From Fodinicurvata halophila (GTDB lineage Bacteria; Pseudomonadota; Alphaproteobacteria; Kiloniellales; DSM-21159): a stretch of DNA of 64,000 nucleotides. The notes beneath the pieces are model-generated. The model was not told where the DNA came from. It did not search any database and saw only the letters and a program-made list of their open reading frames with translations. Within the stretch, counting starts at the first letter, position 1. The number at the start of each line of letters is the position of its first letter. The DNA lies in NCBI RefSeq assembly GCF_042651425.1, contig NZ_JBHSCW010000001.1, forward strand, positions 558,001-622,000, written 5' to 3'. Below are positions 19,301 through 27,347 of this stretch, piece after piece. Made by a program: the position numbers and the translations under genes.

Positions 19301-20422
19301 GCGCAGATCAACCACGTCTCTCCCGTTCAGGGGACTTCCCTGAAGCATGGACCCGAGGGAGACTTCACGCTGCTGCTGCGCAATGCTGAAGGCGGGCTGC
19401 TGTCCAGCCGGTCGATCGGCTCCGCCTTGCGCGACAGCCGCAACGGTCCCTTCCTGGCACTCGTCCGCAGTCCCGAACCACCCAACAGCGTGGAGCTGCG
19501 GCTGGAAGACAGCCTGCTGGCAAAACGCCAGCGCAGTTCAGTCCCACCGGAGATCGCAGCCTTCGACATTCGCGAGGTCGGCGAGGACGAGGTTGTTCTG
19601 GACTGGCTGTTGTCCGATGCCGATGGCGACCCGCTTTCCAGCTCCCTGCTCTTCCGCGCGGCGGATAAGGAGGCCTGGCGTGTCGTGGTGCCTCAAACAC
19701 GAGCGAGCCGGGTGACGGTCCCCAAGGCAGCCTTGCCGGATGGCACCAGCCCCCAGTTCCGCCTGGTGGTCAGTGACGGCATGAACCGGACGGAGCGTCT
19801 GCTGAAAGCCACATCAGCCACCCGCACAACCCCGGTTCGGGAAGACCCCGTAGACGGGATGGGATCCCTTCCACCCGAGCCCGAACCGGATCGAGGACCG
19901 GCCCCACTGGCCGAGCAGCCTGTCGAGGGCCAGGAGGAAAGCTCCTCCGAAGAAACGCCAGATGACTCGTCGCAAGCTGTAACGGACTCCGGCCAGTCCG
20001 GGCCCGAAGGCAAGCTTGTGCTCGATGGCGAAACTCACGCACTGCAGATCGCACGCTGTGAACGCAAGAGCTTCGGGCCGGAGGCTTCGGTCATTGAGCT
20101 GAGCGCAACCTCGGGGCCTGTCGAGCGCGAACACCTGTCGGTGAAGGCCAGCATTGCGGAACTGCCCCAGGGTGCCCACCAGCTTGTGGAAGCACGCCGC
20201 ATCGCTGCGGATGGACAGGAGAGCGCGGTCTACATGGCCATGCACAGTGCAGAGGGAGACGACTGGAAGGACCCCTTTGGAGAGCCGGTGGACGGCCCGC
20301 TTCTGCGCCTGCATGAGGGAAGGCTTACGGGCAGTGGCGAATTCTTCGATCGCACCCGTGAGGTGATGTCCCTCGGCGAGGGGCGCTTCCAGGCCGTCTG
20401 TCCCGGCTTGGACGACGAGTAG
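16346..20422 (+). CDS. Large secreted multidomain metalloprotease-like protein (metzincin motif)
   Basis: The start was set at ATG 16346, which follows a GGGGAGGG site and gives a signal peptide (about 1-27, ending LLAAE); an upstream ATG at 16316 lacks these. The 1358-residue protein has no recognised full-length homologue. An SbsA-type Ig-like domain (Big_5: IRFDRRLDPDSV and a closing YEFTFATLP) lies at about 424-527. HEFGHGFGLPH at 831-841 is a complete HExxHxxGxxH metzincin zinc motif. A fibronectin/cadherin-like beta domain lies at about 1065-1150, an acidic Pro/Glu/Ser linker at about 1160-1210, and a terminal domain of unknown fold follows. Extracellular or periplasmic proteolysis is the likely role. 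Confidence 0.8.
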   Translation: MRDRQYCARGLFGLLLVSLPLNPLLAAEDICEPAAVPKLAECSSATMLGALNEDLLITGPRTPQELYAEGRTPPGQAELTFSGLVKETGTACAQPVAALTSDGLLMSGALSGAEAKSSVKARAEKLKKRAKDIEGADNADDRIAALMELMGRSAGEARPGGGNDFDPLNVLIPEDEQQRDVILEISSPNAFTLESGQLGNPIWVKHSGATGWDPHAASHFVIQLPGTTQDELQPGESYGAVALAPVDGAEPDAMPSLMAFYSSWEGRFQPFLERERANPEGADILDDIQRDFSLPDGMRGLNLARMARTGEGLAFQGEVTLVGGRMDGEVHIHEITEGAVYGQLELSGSGLAEVQVHEFTYDREGKLDGSERTETRTRSGPIKLTGNFEAPNRGSMVRMGYAAVTVDARGGERQPELTVTAHYPPGRARNVDRKTPDLEIRFDRRLDPDSVAADSASIEYPNVFGEMVQIATDLQVQGDRLLIEPKDHLRPAAWHRVVIEGGALGPQGTDGAQLPQSYEFTFATLPEEFEIEPHVFQVSKDAPLVAGKQTLTRLYVDWDRPEHTVDEAWHVRTIPADSWVTDEREGMLYERKEEAEVPIEELTSKAEKRRATNTVNFFGWQPDLRQMRQVRGFVQPIDPCDRRLEKEEGEQSVAWTDLQKHLTFDYYMMQVGSWADGVPPAARDMAARIAENSADFTQQTFPVTGVTGRAAGDYAPSEEWRNDLASKFEKYDKAWANPLLDHDKGEIFHHYKARFLLVKELHDRLWEQGNVPDLVVAFFPTDVMGGGSSFGTDKQAPTAQEEVWPPPIHFLMPFSLMETSRRAAEVPAVAHEFGHGFGLPHVPDVKGRTERAIECKSGRSEMPGIEGFRLSLDGNSGFNKSFEEGNGESPHTLLPLMYPCVQETAKHFILRDHYQHLLEALERTYMSPGLPSPGSSTEAPSTPAHQGTSAFTQMLQPVSVASASQDSVQDQTYVISGWLDDSGQQAQINHVSPVQGTSLKHGPEGDFTLLLRNAEGGLLSSRSIGSALRDSRNGPFLALVRSPEPPNSVELRLEDSLLAKRQRSSVPPEIAAFDIREVGEDEVVLDWLLSDADGDPLSSSLLFRAADKEAWRVVVPQTRASRVTVPKAALPDGTSPQFRLVVSDGMNRTERLLKATSATRTTPVREDPVDGMGSLPPEPEPDRGPAPLAEQPVEGQEESSSEETPDDSSQAVTDSGQSGPEGKLVLDGETHALQIARCERKSFGPEASVIELSATSGPVEREHLSVKASIAELPQGAHQLVEARRIAADGQESAVYMAMHSAEGDDWKDPFGEPVDGPLLRLHEGRLTGSGEFFDRTREVMSLGEGRFQAVCPGLDDE

Positions 20423-20430
20423 GGCCGCCT

Positions 20431-21186
20431 CTACTGTGCCGTATAACCGCCGTCGACCAGGTGGTAGCTTCCCGTGATGAAGCTCGCCCGTTCGGACAAC
20501 AGGAAACAGGTCAGGGCCGACACCTCGTCCGCCGTGCCCAGGCGCTGAACGGGATGCAGGCCGGCCAGTTGGCCCAGGGTGTCCGCGTCCAGGTTCTTGG
20601 ACAGCAGCGGCGTGTCGATGAAGGCCGGGCCCACGGCATTGATGCGCACGCCCTCGGTCGCGTACTCCATGGCCGCCGTCTTGGTCAGGCCGACCAGGGC
20701 GTGCTTGGCCGCCACGTAGGCAGGGGCCTTGGCAAAGCCGACGGAGCCCAGGATTGAGGCCATGTTCACGATGGCCCCGCCCCCGCTCTGCATCATCGCC
20801 GGAATCTGATAGCGCAACCCATAGAACACGCCGTTCAGGTTGATGTCGATCACCTTGCGCCAGCCGTCCAGGGGATAGTCGCCGGTCTTCTCGCTGGGCC
20901 CGCCGATGCCCGCGTTGTTCACGGCCAGATGCAGGCCGCCGCATTCCCGCAGCGCGAAGTTCACCAGGGCCTCGACCGCTTGCGCATCGGCTACATCCGC
21001 AGTGCAGACCTGGGCCTTTCCCCCGGCGGAACGAATGTCCTCGGCCACTGCCTGTGACGAGTCCTCCTCCAGGTCGCTGACCACAACTTCGGCGCCTGTC
21101 CGGCCCAGTTCGCGGGCAATCGCCGCCCCGATCCCCGAGCCGGCACCGGTTACAATGGCCACCTTGTCTTGAAAATCGTTCTCCAT
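20431..21186 (-). CDS. SDR-family NAD(P)-dependent oxidoreductase
   Basis: A 251-residue classical short-chain dehydrogenase: cofactor motif TGAGSGIG at 13-20, NNAG at about 90-93, catalytic Ser144, Tyr157 and Lys161 (YVAAK). Asp38 at the end of beta-2 favours NAD(H). A GTG one codon upstream is an equally plausible start, with GAGGAG nearby. It converges tail to tail with the metalloprotease gene across eight bases. The substrate cannot be deduced. Confidence 0.92.
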   Translation of the reverse strand: MENDFQDKVAIVTGAGSGIGAAIARELGRTGAEVVVSDLEEDSSQAVAEDIRSAGGKAQVCTADVADAQAVEALVNFALRECGGLHLAVNNAGIGGPSEKTGDYPLDGWRKVIDINLNGVFYGLRYQIPAMMQSGGGAIVNMASILGSVGFAKAPAYVAAKHALVGLTKTAAMEYATEGVRINAVGPAFIDTPLLSKNLDADTLGQLAGLHPVQRLGTADEVSALTCFLLSERASFITGSYHLVDGGYTAQ

Positions 21187-21490
21187 CACGACCGAATTCT
21201 CCTCTGTATAGTGCTGTTCTTGCGGTTGAATCGCTCGTCACCACACTACATCAAGGACGCTCCTCGGACAGTGAGGTCTAAGGGCGCAGGTTTCAGCTGT
21301 CACACTTGAACTTCCCCGCCCGCCGCATCCAGATATCAGGGTGTCGAATTGAAAAATGCTTGCAAGGCAGCGACTTGGTCGCAAGTGATCCGCTTGGCCG
21401 GATCGGCTATCTGTCGCCGCCGCGCGAAACCGGGGTTCGAATCACAGGCGCCATCATCTGCTTGCCGCGAAAGGAGAAACGGTAGCTGTC
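21187..21490. other. Intergenic stretch without a convincing gene
   Basis: These 304 bases hold the SDR promoter region. One frame (about 21308-21484) reads a 50-60 residue Arg/Gly-rich peptide with no ATG and no ribosome-binding site, so it is not called. A small hairpin GCGAC-TTG-GTCGC lies near 21375. Nothing else stands out. Confidence 0.4.
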
Positions 21491-21661
21491 ATGAGTCACG
21501 AAGCTGATGAAGACCAAAGCGACACGGCCAGAAAGGCCGCATGGTGCGGCTTCGAGGAAATACTCGGCGCCGGCCTGGCCACGACCATGACGCTGCATGC
21601 GCCTTTCTTCTGGGCGCCCCCAGTCTGGGTCATCGCCTTGATGCAGCCAGGCGGGAAGTGA
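21491..21661 (+). CDS. Possible 56-residue small protein
   Basis: ATG 21491 to TGA 21661 encodes an acidic, Lys/Arg-containing N-terminus followed by a hydrophobic, Pro/Trp-containing segment (about residues 24-52). It is preceded at 12-15 bases by AAAGGAGAAA, a good but distant ribosome-binding site. Third-position GC is high, as in real genes here. No family is recognised. It could be a chance frame; conservation in relatives would decide. Confidence 0.35.
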   Translation: MSHEADEDQSDTARKAAWCGFEEILGAGLATTMTLHAPFFWAPPVWVIALMQPGGK

Positions 21662-21826
21662 TTGGCCAGGAACGTCGGCATCCTGCCCCGTTCAGATCAA
21701 GGGGGTCCGCTTCCTGGAACGACAGCTTGAACCCTTCTTGTTGAGACTCCTCATTTTCACCCTCTGCGCCTGCACGGCGGCATCCTCCGTCAGTATTGAA
21801 GCGGGCGCCGACTGAGCCCACTCTCA

Positions 21827-22828
21827 ATGGGACAGACATTCACAGCAACCTGGAGCACTGTCCCGACGAAGATCATGCAGACTCTCAGGCGGCACAAGCG
21901 GCACAATCTGCTGCATTCAGTGGTCCTCATCACCGGCATGGCGCTGATCGCCGCCGCTTGCGCCTGGACACTCTGGGGGCTGGAGGGCGTGATCTGGGCC
22001 CTGGTCGGCCTCACGCTGGGCCTTGTCGTGAGCCCCTCCCTGTCACCGGAGCTTGTGCTCAGACTCTATCGGGCGCGCGCTCTGCCGCGCCAGCAAATCC
22101 CCGAGCTTCACGAGGCCCTGCACCGTCTGGCCGAACGGGCCGGTCTGCCGTCCGTACCGGGGCTCTACTACGTGCCGAGCTCCATGAGCAACGCCTTCTC
22201 GGTGGGCCAGCCAGGCGATTCGGCGCTTGCCCTGACGGACGGCATGCTGCGGTCGCTGACCCCGCGGGAGATTCTGGCCGTACTGGCGCACGAGATCAGC
22301 CACATTGCCAACAATGATCTCTGGATCATGAACCTCGCCGACAGCATCAGCCGGCTGACCGCCCTCCTGTCCTACCTGGGTCTCTTCCTTCTGGCCCTGA
22401 ACCTGCCACTGGCCCTGAGCGAGGCGGCAACTGTCCCCTGGCTGCTGATTGGCCTCCTGGTTCTGGCGCCGACCCTGCTCACCCTCATGCAGCTGGCTCT
22501 CTCGCGGACCCGCGAATACGACGCGGACCTGGATGCAGCGTGGCTGACCGGCGATCCGGACGCGATGGCTTCGGCCCTGGTAAAGCTGGAACGTAGCCAG
22601 GGCAGCCTCTGGAGCAGCTTTCTCCAACCCGGTCGCGGCATTCCCGTGCCCTCGCTCCTGCGCAGCCACCCGCCAACCCAGGAGCGTATCCGTCGTCTCA
22701 TGGACCTCCGCGAGGCGCACAGCGGGCAGCCAGGTGGACGACCAGCGCCCCCGCAGACCGTGCTGCCGCAGCATCTGCCGCGGATTTCCCGTGCCCCGCG
22801 CTGGCGCTGGCCCGGGCTCTGGTACTGA
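21827..22828 (+). CDS. M48-family membrane zinc metalloprotease (HtpX-like)
   Basis: A 333-residue protein with two N-terminal helices (about 30-70), the catalytic HEISH (His155, Glu156, His159) and a probable third zinc ligand Glu230 in SRTREYDAD. A second helical pair lies at about 175-225. This is the HtpX/Ste24 layout of membrane protein quality-control proteases. The start is uncertain: ATG 21875 (MQTLRRHKR) is an alternative, as neither has a strong ribosome-binding site. An apparent intrinsic terminator follows 23 bases after the stop. Confidence 0.88.
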   Translation: MGQTFTATWSTVPTKIMQTLRRHKRHNLLHSVVLITGMALIAAACAWTLWGLEGVIWALVGLTLGLVVSPSLSPELVLRLYRARALPRQQIPELHEALHRLAERAGLPSVPGLYYVPSSMSNAFSVGQPGDSALALTDGMLRSLTPREILAVLAHEISHIANNDLWIMNLADSISRLTALLSYLGLFLLALNLPLALSEAATVPWLLIGLLVLAPTLLTLMQLALSRTREYDADLDAAWLTGDPDAMASALVKLERSQGSLWSSFLQPGRGIPVPSLLRSHPPTQERIRRLMDLREAHSGQPGGRPAPPQTVLPQHLPRISRAPRWRWPGLWY

Positions 22829-22850
22829 GCTAGGATGGGTGATTCGGTAA

Positions 22851-22883
22851 AAAGGCCCCCTCCGATGTCCGGAGGAGGCCTTT
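22851..22883. terminator. Bidirectional terminator between M48 protease and aldo/keto reductase
   Basis: The arms AAAGGCC...CCTCCG and CGGAGG...GGCCTTT pair over about 14 bp with one mismatch around an ATGTC loop. A-runs on the left and T-runs on the right let it work in both directions for the two convergent genes. Confidence 0.75.
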
Positions 22884-22918
22884 GTCCCTGTCTCTGGAAA
22901 CACCTGAAAGACAGGCGA

Positions 22919-23752
22919 TCAGGCGGCGTTGTCCCAGGCCGGAGCCAGGTTCGCCGGATTGATGATGCGTCCATCCGAACGAGCCAGGCCCGAGATCTCC
23001 GACATTTCGGCCTCACTCAGCTCGAAATCGAAGATATCCAGGTTGCTGCGCACCCGCTCGGCCTTGGAGGTGCGCGGGATGGCGATGACGTCCGGCTGCT
23101 GGTAGTGCCAGCGCAGGACCACCTGTCCCGGCTCCTTGCCGTACGCCTGAGCGAGACGCTGGATTACCGGTTCTTCCAGCAGCTTGCCCTGCCCCAGCGG
23201 GCAATAGGCCGTCAGCGACATGCCGTGCCGGGCCAGCTCCTGGCGCACCGGATCCTGCGACAGCCAGGGATGATACTCGACCTGGTTGGTCACCAGCGGG
23301 GCTTCCGAAGCGGCCACGGCCTCGCGGATCAGGGCGACATTGAAGTTGCTGATGCCGATGTGCTTTGCCAGCCCGCGCTTGCGGACGTCGTTCAGGGCAC
23401 CGATGGTTTCCGAGAGCGAAATCTCGGGATTGGGCCAGTGCAGCAGCAGCAGGTCCACGTAATCCAGCTTCAGGCGCTCCAGGCTTTCCTCCGCCGAACG
23501 CTGCAGATCGCCATCCGCGAAGCGGTCCGGCCAGACCTTGGTGGTCAGGAAGATCTCGTCGCGCGGCACGCCGCCGTCGCGCAGGCCGGCACCGACGGCC
23601 TCCTCGTTCTTGTACATCTGGGCGGTATCGATGTGGCGATAGCCGACCTCCAGGGCCTCGCGCACCCGGGCGCGCGCCACGTCGGCATCTAGCTGGAAGG
23701 TCCCGAAACCGATCTTGGGAATGACGGCACCCTTTACCTCGACTCGATCCAT
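22919..23752 (-). CDS. Aldo/keto reductase (2,5-diketo-gluconate reductase type)
   Basis: A 277-residue NADPH-dependent AKR. The start ATG 23752 is taken because GGGTAAGAG precedes it and the N-terminus then matches the family; an upstream frame adds an implausible tail. The catalytic tetrad is Asp42, Tyr47, Lys72 and His105 (LLLLHWPN), with a C-terminal IPRTSK cofactor motif. It reduces aldehydes and ketones in the cytosol. It stands alone, convergent with the M48 gene. Confidence 0.93.
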   Translation of the reverse strand: MDRVEVKGAVIPKIGFGTFQLDADVARARVREALEVGYRHIDTAQMYKNEEAVGAGLRDGGVPRDEIFLTTKVWPDRFADGDLQRSAEESLERLKLDYVDLLLLHWPNPEISLSETIGALNDVRKRGLAKHIGISNFNVALIREAVAASEAPLVTNQVEYHPWLSQDPVRQELARHGMSLTAYCPLGQGKLLEEPVIQRLAQAYGKEPGQVVLRWHYQQPDVIAIPRTSKAERVRSNLDIFDFELSEAEMSEISGLARSDGRIINPANLAPAWDNAA

Positions 23753-23935
23753 AACTCTTACCCCATTGATTTGGCTGTGAATTTCTTGGTCGAAAGAATA
23801 CAGGACTGAATGACGACCTAGAGGGGAAATGGGGTGCCGGTCGGATTTTTCCAACCGGCGATCCGTCTCCTCCCTCATGCCCGCGCAGGCTTGCAAGGTC
23901 CGCGACTCCGGGCTCTGGGCTGCTTCAATGGGCGC

Positions 23936-24313
23936 CTACGGATCGGAAAACAGTGTGGCAATGTTCTGGGGAACCTCGACTTCCATGGACAGCAGGCGGA
24001 AGGTGCTGGTCTTTCCGTGGGTATCCAGCGCCAGTGCTGCGTTCACGCCCCCCTCCAGAGCATCCTCGATCACGAAGTTCAGGGCCTGGAGATTGGGCAG
24101 TTCATGGCGCCGCACCCCGCTTACGCCACGATGTTGGAACGCCTCCAGCACGCGCTCTTCCGTGACCTGGTCCAGCAGGTAGGGCCAGACCGCAGGATCA
24201 TAGGCGATCACGCTGATGTTCTGGCGATTGCCCTTGTCTCCCGAGCGTCCATGCGCAACCCGGTGGAGAGGCACGCGAACCAGGACGTCATCATTGCCTT
24301 TCTCTGCAGCCAT
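23936..24313 (-). CDS. AtuA C-terminal-domain protein
   Basis: A 125-residue protein equivalent to the C-terminal domain that follows DUF1446 in AtuA (acyclic terpene utilisation). The HGRSGDKGNRQNISVIAY-type segment is at about 17-34. The start ATG 24313 has AGGTGACG and GGGAGAA upstream; a longer frame to 24388 lacks a site. Its presumed partner, the DUF1446 protein, is encoded divergently from 24435. In many genomes the two parts are fused or adjacent in the same direction. They probably work together in terpenoid- or leucine-like acyl-CoA catabolism. Confidence 0.82.
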   Translation of the reverse strand: MAAEKGNDDVLVRVPLHRVAHGRSGDKGNRQNISVIAYDPAVWPYLLDQVTEERVLEAFQHRGVSGVRRHELPNLQALNFVIEDALEGGVNAALALDTHGKTSTFRLLSMEVEVPQNIATLFSDP

Positions 24314-24397
24314 CGTCACCTGTTCTCCCATTGCACCACGCAAACTGTCCGCCATGCCATCCGGCATGAAGATATTGATTATCATCACAGCAGATAG

Positions 24398-24409
24398 TCT
24401 GGTACCAGA
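24398..24409. promoter_or_regulatory. 12-bp palindrome between the two atuA-type genes
   Basis: TCTGGTACCAGA is a perfect palindrome located 26 bases before the AtuA N-domain ATG and 85 bases before the start of the C-domain gene. A single site could coordinate both divergent genes. It resembles the TGGT-N-ACCA core bound by FadR-type GntR proteins, but no regulator is adjacent. Confidence 0.35.
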
Positions 24410-24434
24410 AGAACCCTAACGCACGGGAGGTATC

Positions 24435-25805
24435 ATGTCCTTCTGGATTGGATCCGGGGCCGGGTTTTCCGGCGACCGCGTCGATGCGGCGGGCCCGGTC
24501 GTGGCCGAAATCGCCAGGGGGAACCCCGACGGCGGCGCCATTATCTTCGAGACCATCGGGGAACGCACCCTGGCCCTCGGCCAGCTTGCGCGCCAGCAGG
24601 ATCCGGCCAGCGGCTATGAACCCCTGCTGCCCGAGATTATCCGCCCGATCCTGAAGGACTGCATCGACGCCGGCATCACCATCGTCGGGAACTTCGGCTG
24701 CGCCAACCCGAAGGCCGCCGCCGAAGCCATCCGGAGCATCGGGCAGGAGCAGGGCCTGGAGGGCCTGCACATTGCCGTGATCGAGGGCGATGATATCCGC
24801 GGGACCATCCGCCTCGACGAGCACGAGATCTGGGACGCCGACCGTGACCTGCCGCCGCCGGAAGGGGAGATGGTCTCGGCCAATGCCTATATCGGCGCCG
24901 AGGCCATTGCCGAGAGCATCCGCGCCGGCGCCCAGATCGTGGTAACCGGGCGCGTCGCTGACCCAGCGCTGGTTCTGGGCCCCCTGGTCGCCCACTATGG
25001 TTGGTCCTGGCGAGACCACGACCGCCTGGCCGCCGGCACACTGGCCGGGCACCTGCTGGAATGCGGCGCGCAGGTGACGGGCGGCTATTTTGCCGACCCG
25101 GGCTTCAAGGACGTGCCGGAGCAGGAGAACATCGGCTTTCCCTTTGCCGAAGTCGAGGCCGACGGCACCTTCGTCATCACCAAGCCGGCGGGCACCGGCG
25201 GGCTGGTGGACAGCCGGACCGTCAAGGAACAGCTGCTCTACGAGATCCACGATCCCACGGCCTATCTCACGCCTGACGTTGTCCTGGACATCGGGGCGGT
25301 GGAGATCGAGGAGGTTGGTCGGGACCGCGTGGCCGTCCGGGGCGCCCGGGGACGCCCGCGCCCGGACAGCCTGAAGACCACCGTTGGCTTCATCGGCGAC
25401 TGGCTGGGCGAGGCGGAAATCTCCTATGCCGGGCCCAACGCCTTCGCACGCGCCCGGCTGGCGGCCGAGACCATAGAAAAGCGCCTGGAGCGGCGCGGCC
25501 TGGACCTGCGCCATCGCCTGGACCTGATCGGGGTCAGCAGCGCCTTCGACAACGACGCTGGCACGCTCTGGCGCGCCGCCGGAGAGAACGACCCTGACCT
25601 CTGGCCCGAGGACTTGCGCGTGCGCCTGGCCGTCAGCGACGGCAACCGCGAGCGGGTGGCCGCGGCACTGCAGGAGGTGCTGGCCCTCTACTGCTGTGGC
25701 CCGGCCGGCGGCGGCGGCCAGCGCAGCCGGATCAGTCCGCGCATCGAAACTCGGTCTTACCTGGTATCGCGAGAGGAGGTCCAAGCTTCCTACAGCTTCC
25801 TCTGA
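24435..25805 (+). CDS. Acyclic terpene utilization AtuA family protein (DUF1446)
   Basis: A 456-residue DUF1446 protein with a Gly-rich N-terminus (GSGAGFSGDR at about 6-15), a conserved NFGCANP segment near residue 78 and GRVADPALVL near 172. GGGAGG lies four bases before the ATG. AtuA-family proteins take part in citronellol/geraniol and related branched acyl-CoA catabolism; their exact reaction is poorly defined. The usual C-terminal domain is missing and supplied by the divergent neighbour. No other atu genes are nearby, so the substrate could differ. Confidence 0.88.
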   Translation: MSFWIGSGAGFSGDRVDAAGPVVAEIARGNPDGGAIIFETIGERTLALGQLARQQDPASGYEPLLPEIIRPILKDCIDAGITIVGNFGCANPKAAAEAIRSIGQEQGLEGLHIAVIEGDDIRGTIRLDEHEIWDADRDLPPPEGEMVSANAYIGAEAIAESIRAGAQIVVTGRVADPALVLGPLVAHYGWSWRDHDRLAAGTLAGHLLECGAQVTGGYFADPGFKDVPEQENIGFPFAEVEADGTFVITKPAGTGGLVDSRTVKEQLLYEIHDPTAYLTPDVVLDIGAVEIEEVGRDRVAVRGARGRPRPDSLKTTVGFIGDWLGEAEISYAGPNAFARARLAAETIEKRLERRGLDLRHRLDLIGVSSAFDNDAGTLWRAAGENDPDLWPEDLRVRLAVSDGNRERVAAALQEVLALYCCGPAGGGGQRSRISPRIETRSYLVSREEVQASYSFL

Positions 25806-25861
25806 CCGGACAGGCTGGAAAGACAACGGTGGGCCAAACAGGAAACGCCCGGAGGTTGCCC

Positions 25862-26593
25862 TTAGCGGCCTCGGGAAGCTGCAGGAGTTGCCACACCATC
25901 GATCACTTCCGTGAAATCGCCAACTCGTGCCACTGTTGCAAGGGCCGAGCGGCCAAACTTTGATGGGGTCGCCAACAGGAACACTCGGCTAGCTGCACGC
26001 ATCGCCGCCTGCTTCACCGTTATCTTGGACAGGCTGAAGTCCATCACCCTGCCCTCAACATCAATACCGGAGCAAGCGATCAGCGCCAGATCGAGTTGCA
26101 TGCCGGAGAGGGCGAGCACAACCTCTTCCCCAACCAAAGATCCATCGCGGCCAGCAACACGCCCGCCTAGCACGCGAACCTCATGCTTGGAGGAGTCCAA
26201 GGCCAGCGCCGCACGGATACTGGTTGTGAAGACCGTTAGGCCACGCCGGACATTCAGAGCCTCGGCCGTCATCTCCATTGTTGTCCCGACATCGATAAAC
26301 AAACTGGCTCCATCATCGATCAGCGCGGCCGCTGCCTCGGCTATGCGGCGTTTCTCCTCCACAGCGACACCGGTTTTGTGCTCGTGATCAAGGCGAATCG
26401 CCTCCGACTCACCGATGGGTCCGGCTCCCCCATGGAAGCGCTGAAGCAGTCCCGCTTCGGATAGGGCGATGATGTCCCGTCTAACGGTCTGCGTGGAAAC
26501 GCCGAAATCCTCGGACAGATTGTCAATTGTGACGAAGCCCTGTCGCTCAGCAAGACGCAGAATGTGCTTCTGCCGTGGACTCATCTCACCCAT
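25862..26593 (-). CDS. DeoR/GlpR-family transcriptional regulator
   Basis: A 243-residue repressor type. The N-terminal DeoR helix-turn-helix (about 4-58) includes LSEDFGVSTQTVRRDI; the C-terminal sugar-phosphate sensing domain follows, with LFIDVGTTME at about 97-106. DeoR members usually respond to phosphorylated sugars or polyols. It is divergent from the LOG-like gene, and a TGTAAG-N4-CTTACA palindrome sits between them. A related site precedes the downstream ABC transporter, which supports local control of both. The start could also be ATG 26584. Confidence 0.92.
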   Translation of the reverse strand: MGEMSPRQKHILRLAERQGFVTIDNLSEDFGVSTQTVRRDIIALSEAGLLQRFHGGAGPIGESEAIRLDHEHKTGVAVEEKRRIAEAAAALIDDGASLFIDVGTTMEMTAEALNVRRGLTVFTTSIRAALALDSSKHEVRVLGGRVAGRDGSLVGEEVVLALSGMQLDLALIACSGIDVEGRVMDFSLSKITVKQAAMRAASRVFLLATPSKFGRSALATVARVGDFTEVIDGVATPAASRGR

Positions 26594-26670
26594 GGGGGAC
26601 GAAATCTCATGTCGTTTTCGGATGTCCTGCCTCGCTGCATCTAGGCCAGTTGCGAAAGAATTAAGTCCGA

Positions 26671-26686
26671 TGTAAGAAAACTTACA
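26671..26686. promoter_or_regulatory. Candidate DeoR operator, site 1
   Basis: A perfect palindrome TGTAAG-AAAA-CTTACA lies between the divergent DeoR and LOG-like genes. TACAAT (26683-26688) could be a -10 element for the rightward gene, so the site would cover the polymerase contact. It matches site 2 at 12 of 16 positions. Confidence 0.6.
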
Positions 26687-26705
26687 ATACCATAAGGAGA
26701 CGACA

Positions 26706-27335
26706 ATGCAATCCGACGACTATCTGATCGCACAAGACAGGATATACGGCCCTCAAGGACGGCTTGATCCCTGGTCCTGGCGCTGGCTTCCGGAGGAGAG
26801 TCCCGTCAAGGCCATGACGGTGTCTCCACGCCGAGCTTTGGAGCATTTGGCCCACACCGGAGAGATGCGTCGCATTCCCATAGGGGTCATCGGCCCACGC
26901 GAGGCCACGGACGAACAGCTTGCCTTGGCCGAAGAGATCGGATCTGCATTGGGCCACCTGGGCCTGACGGTCATCTGTGGAGGAAAGACCGGGGTGATGG
27001 AGGCCGTCTCCCGCGGCTGTCATACCGCAGGAGGGCTTAGTGTCGGCCTGTTGCCTGACCACGACTGGCGAGCTGCGAACGATTACATCGCTCTGCCCAT
27101 AGCTACTGGGATGAGCGAGGCACGTAACATGATCATCGCAAAATCCAGTGCCGCATTGATAGCGATCGGTGGTTCGTACGGAACATTGTCGGAAATCGCT
27201 TACGGCCTGCATTTCTCCAAGCCAGTGATCGGCTTGGCTGGAGCCCATGCTATAGAGGGCGTGGAGCTCGTTGCCGACACCGATGCCGCCATCAGCCGCC
27301 TGTCGGCTCACCTGCTCGCATCGGCTGCGGGATAA
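26706..27335 (+). CDS. LOG/TIGR00725-family Rossmann-fold protein with N-terminal extension
   Basis: A 209-residue protein. The core (about 57-209) has ICGGKTGVMEAVSRG (90-104) and GGSYGTLSE (155-163), matching the phosphate-binding loops of LOG-like nucleotide phosphoribohydrolases and the TIGR00725 group. The first 55 residues, rich in Trp, Pro and Arg, are an addition to the usual roughly 160-residue family length. The site AAGGAG precedes the ATG. It lies between a DeoR regulator and a sugar-type ABC operon with matching operators, suggesting a nucleoside- or ribosyl-type substrate; this is inference. Confidence 0.82.
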   Translation: MQSDDYLIAQDRIYGPQGRLDPWSWRWLPEESPVKAMTVSPRRALEHLAHTGEMRRIPIGVIGPREATDEQLALAEEIGSALGHLGLTVICGGKTGVMEAVSRGCHTAGGLSVGLLPDHDWRAANDYIALPIATGMSEARNMIIAKSSAALIAIGGSYGTLSEIAYGLHFSKPVIGLAGAHAIEGVELVADTDAAISRLSAHLLASAAG

Positions 27336-27347
27336 ATATCCACGCAG

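Noticed and set aside
17390..19348. 652-residue open frame antisense to the metalloprotease gene
   Set aside because: The composition is unlike real proteins of this genome and there is no ribosome-binding site or family motif; GC-rich codon bias on the other strand explains it.
21425..21450. tRNA-like GGTTCGAATC sequence
   Set aside because: The flanking bases do not form a T-stem and no acceptor or anticodon arms fit around it.
24291..25826. 511-residue open frame antisense to the AtuA gene
   Set aside because: It is low-complexity in character, with no motif and full overlap with a well-supported gene.
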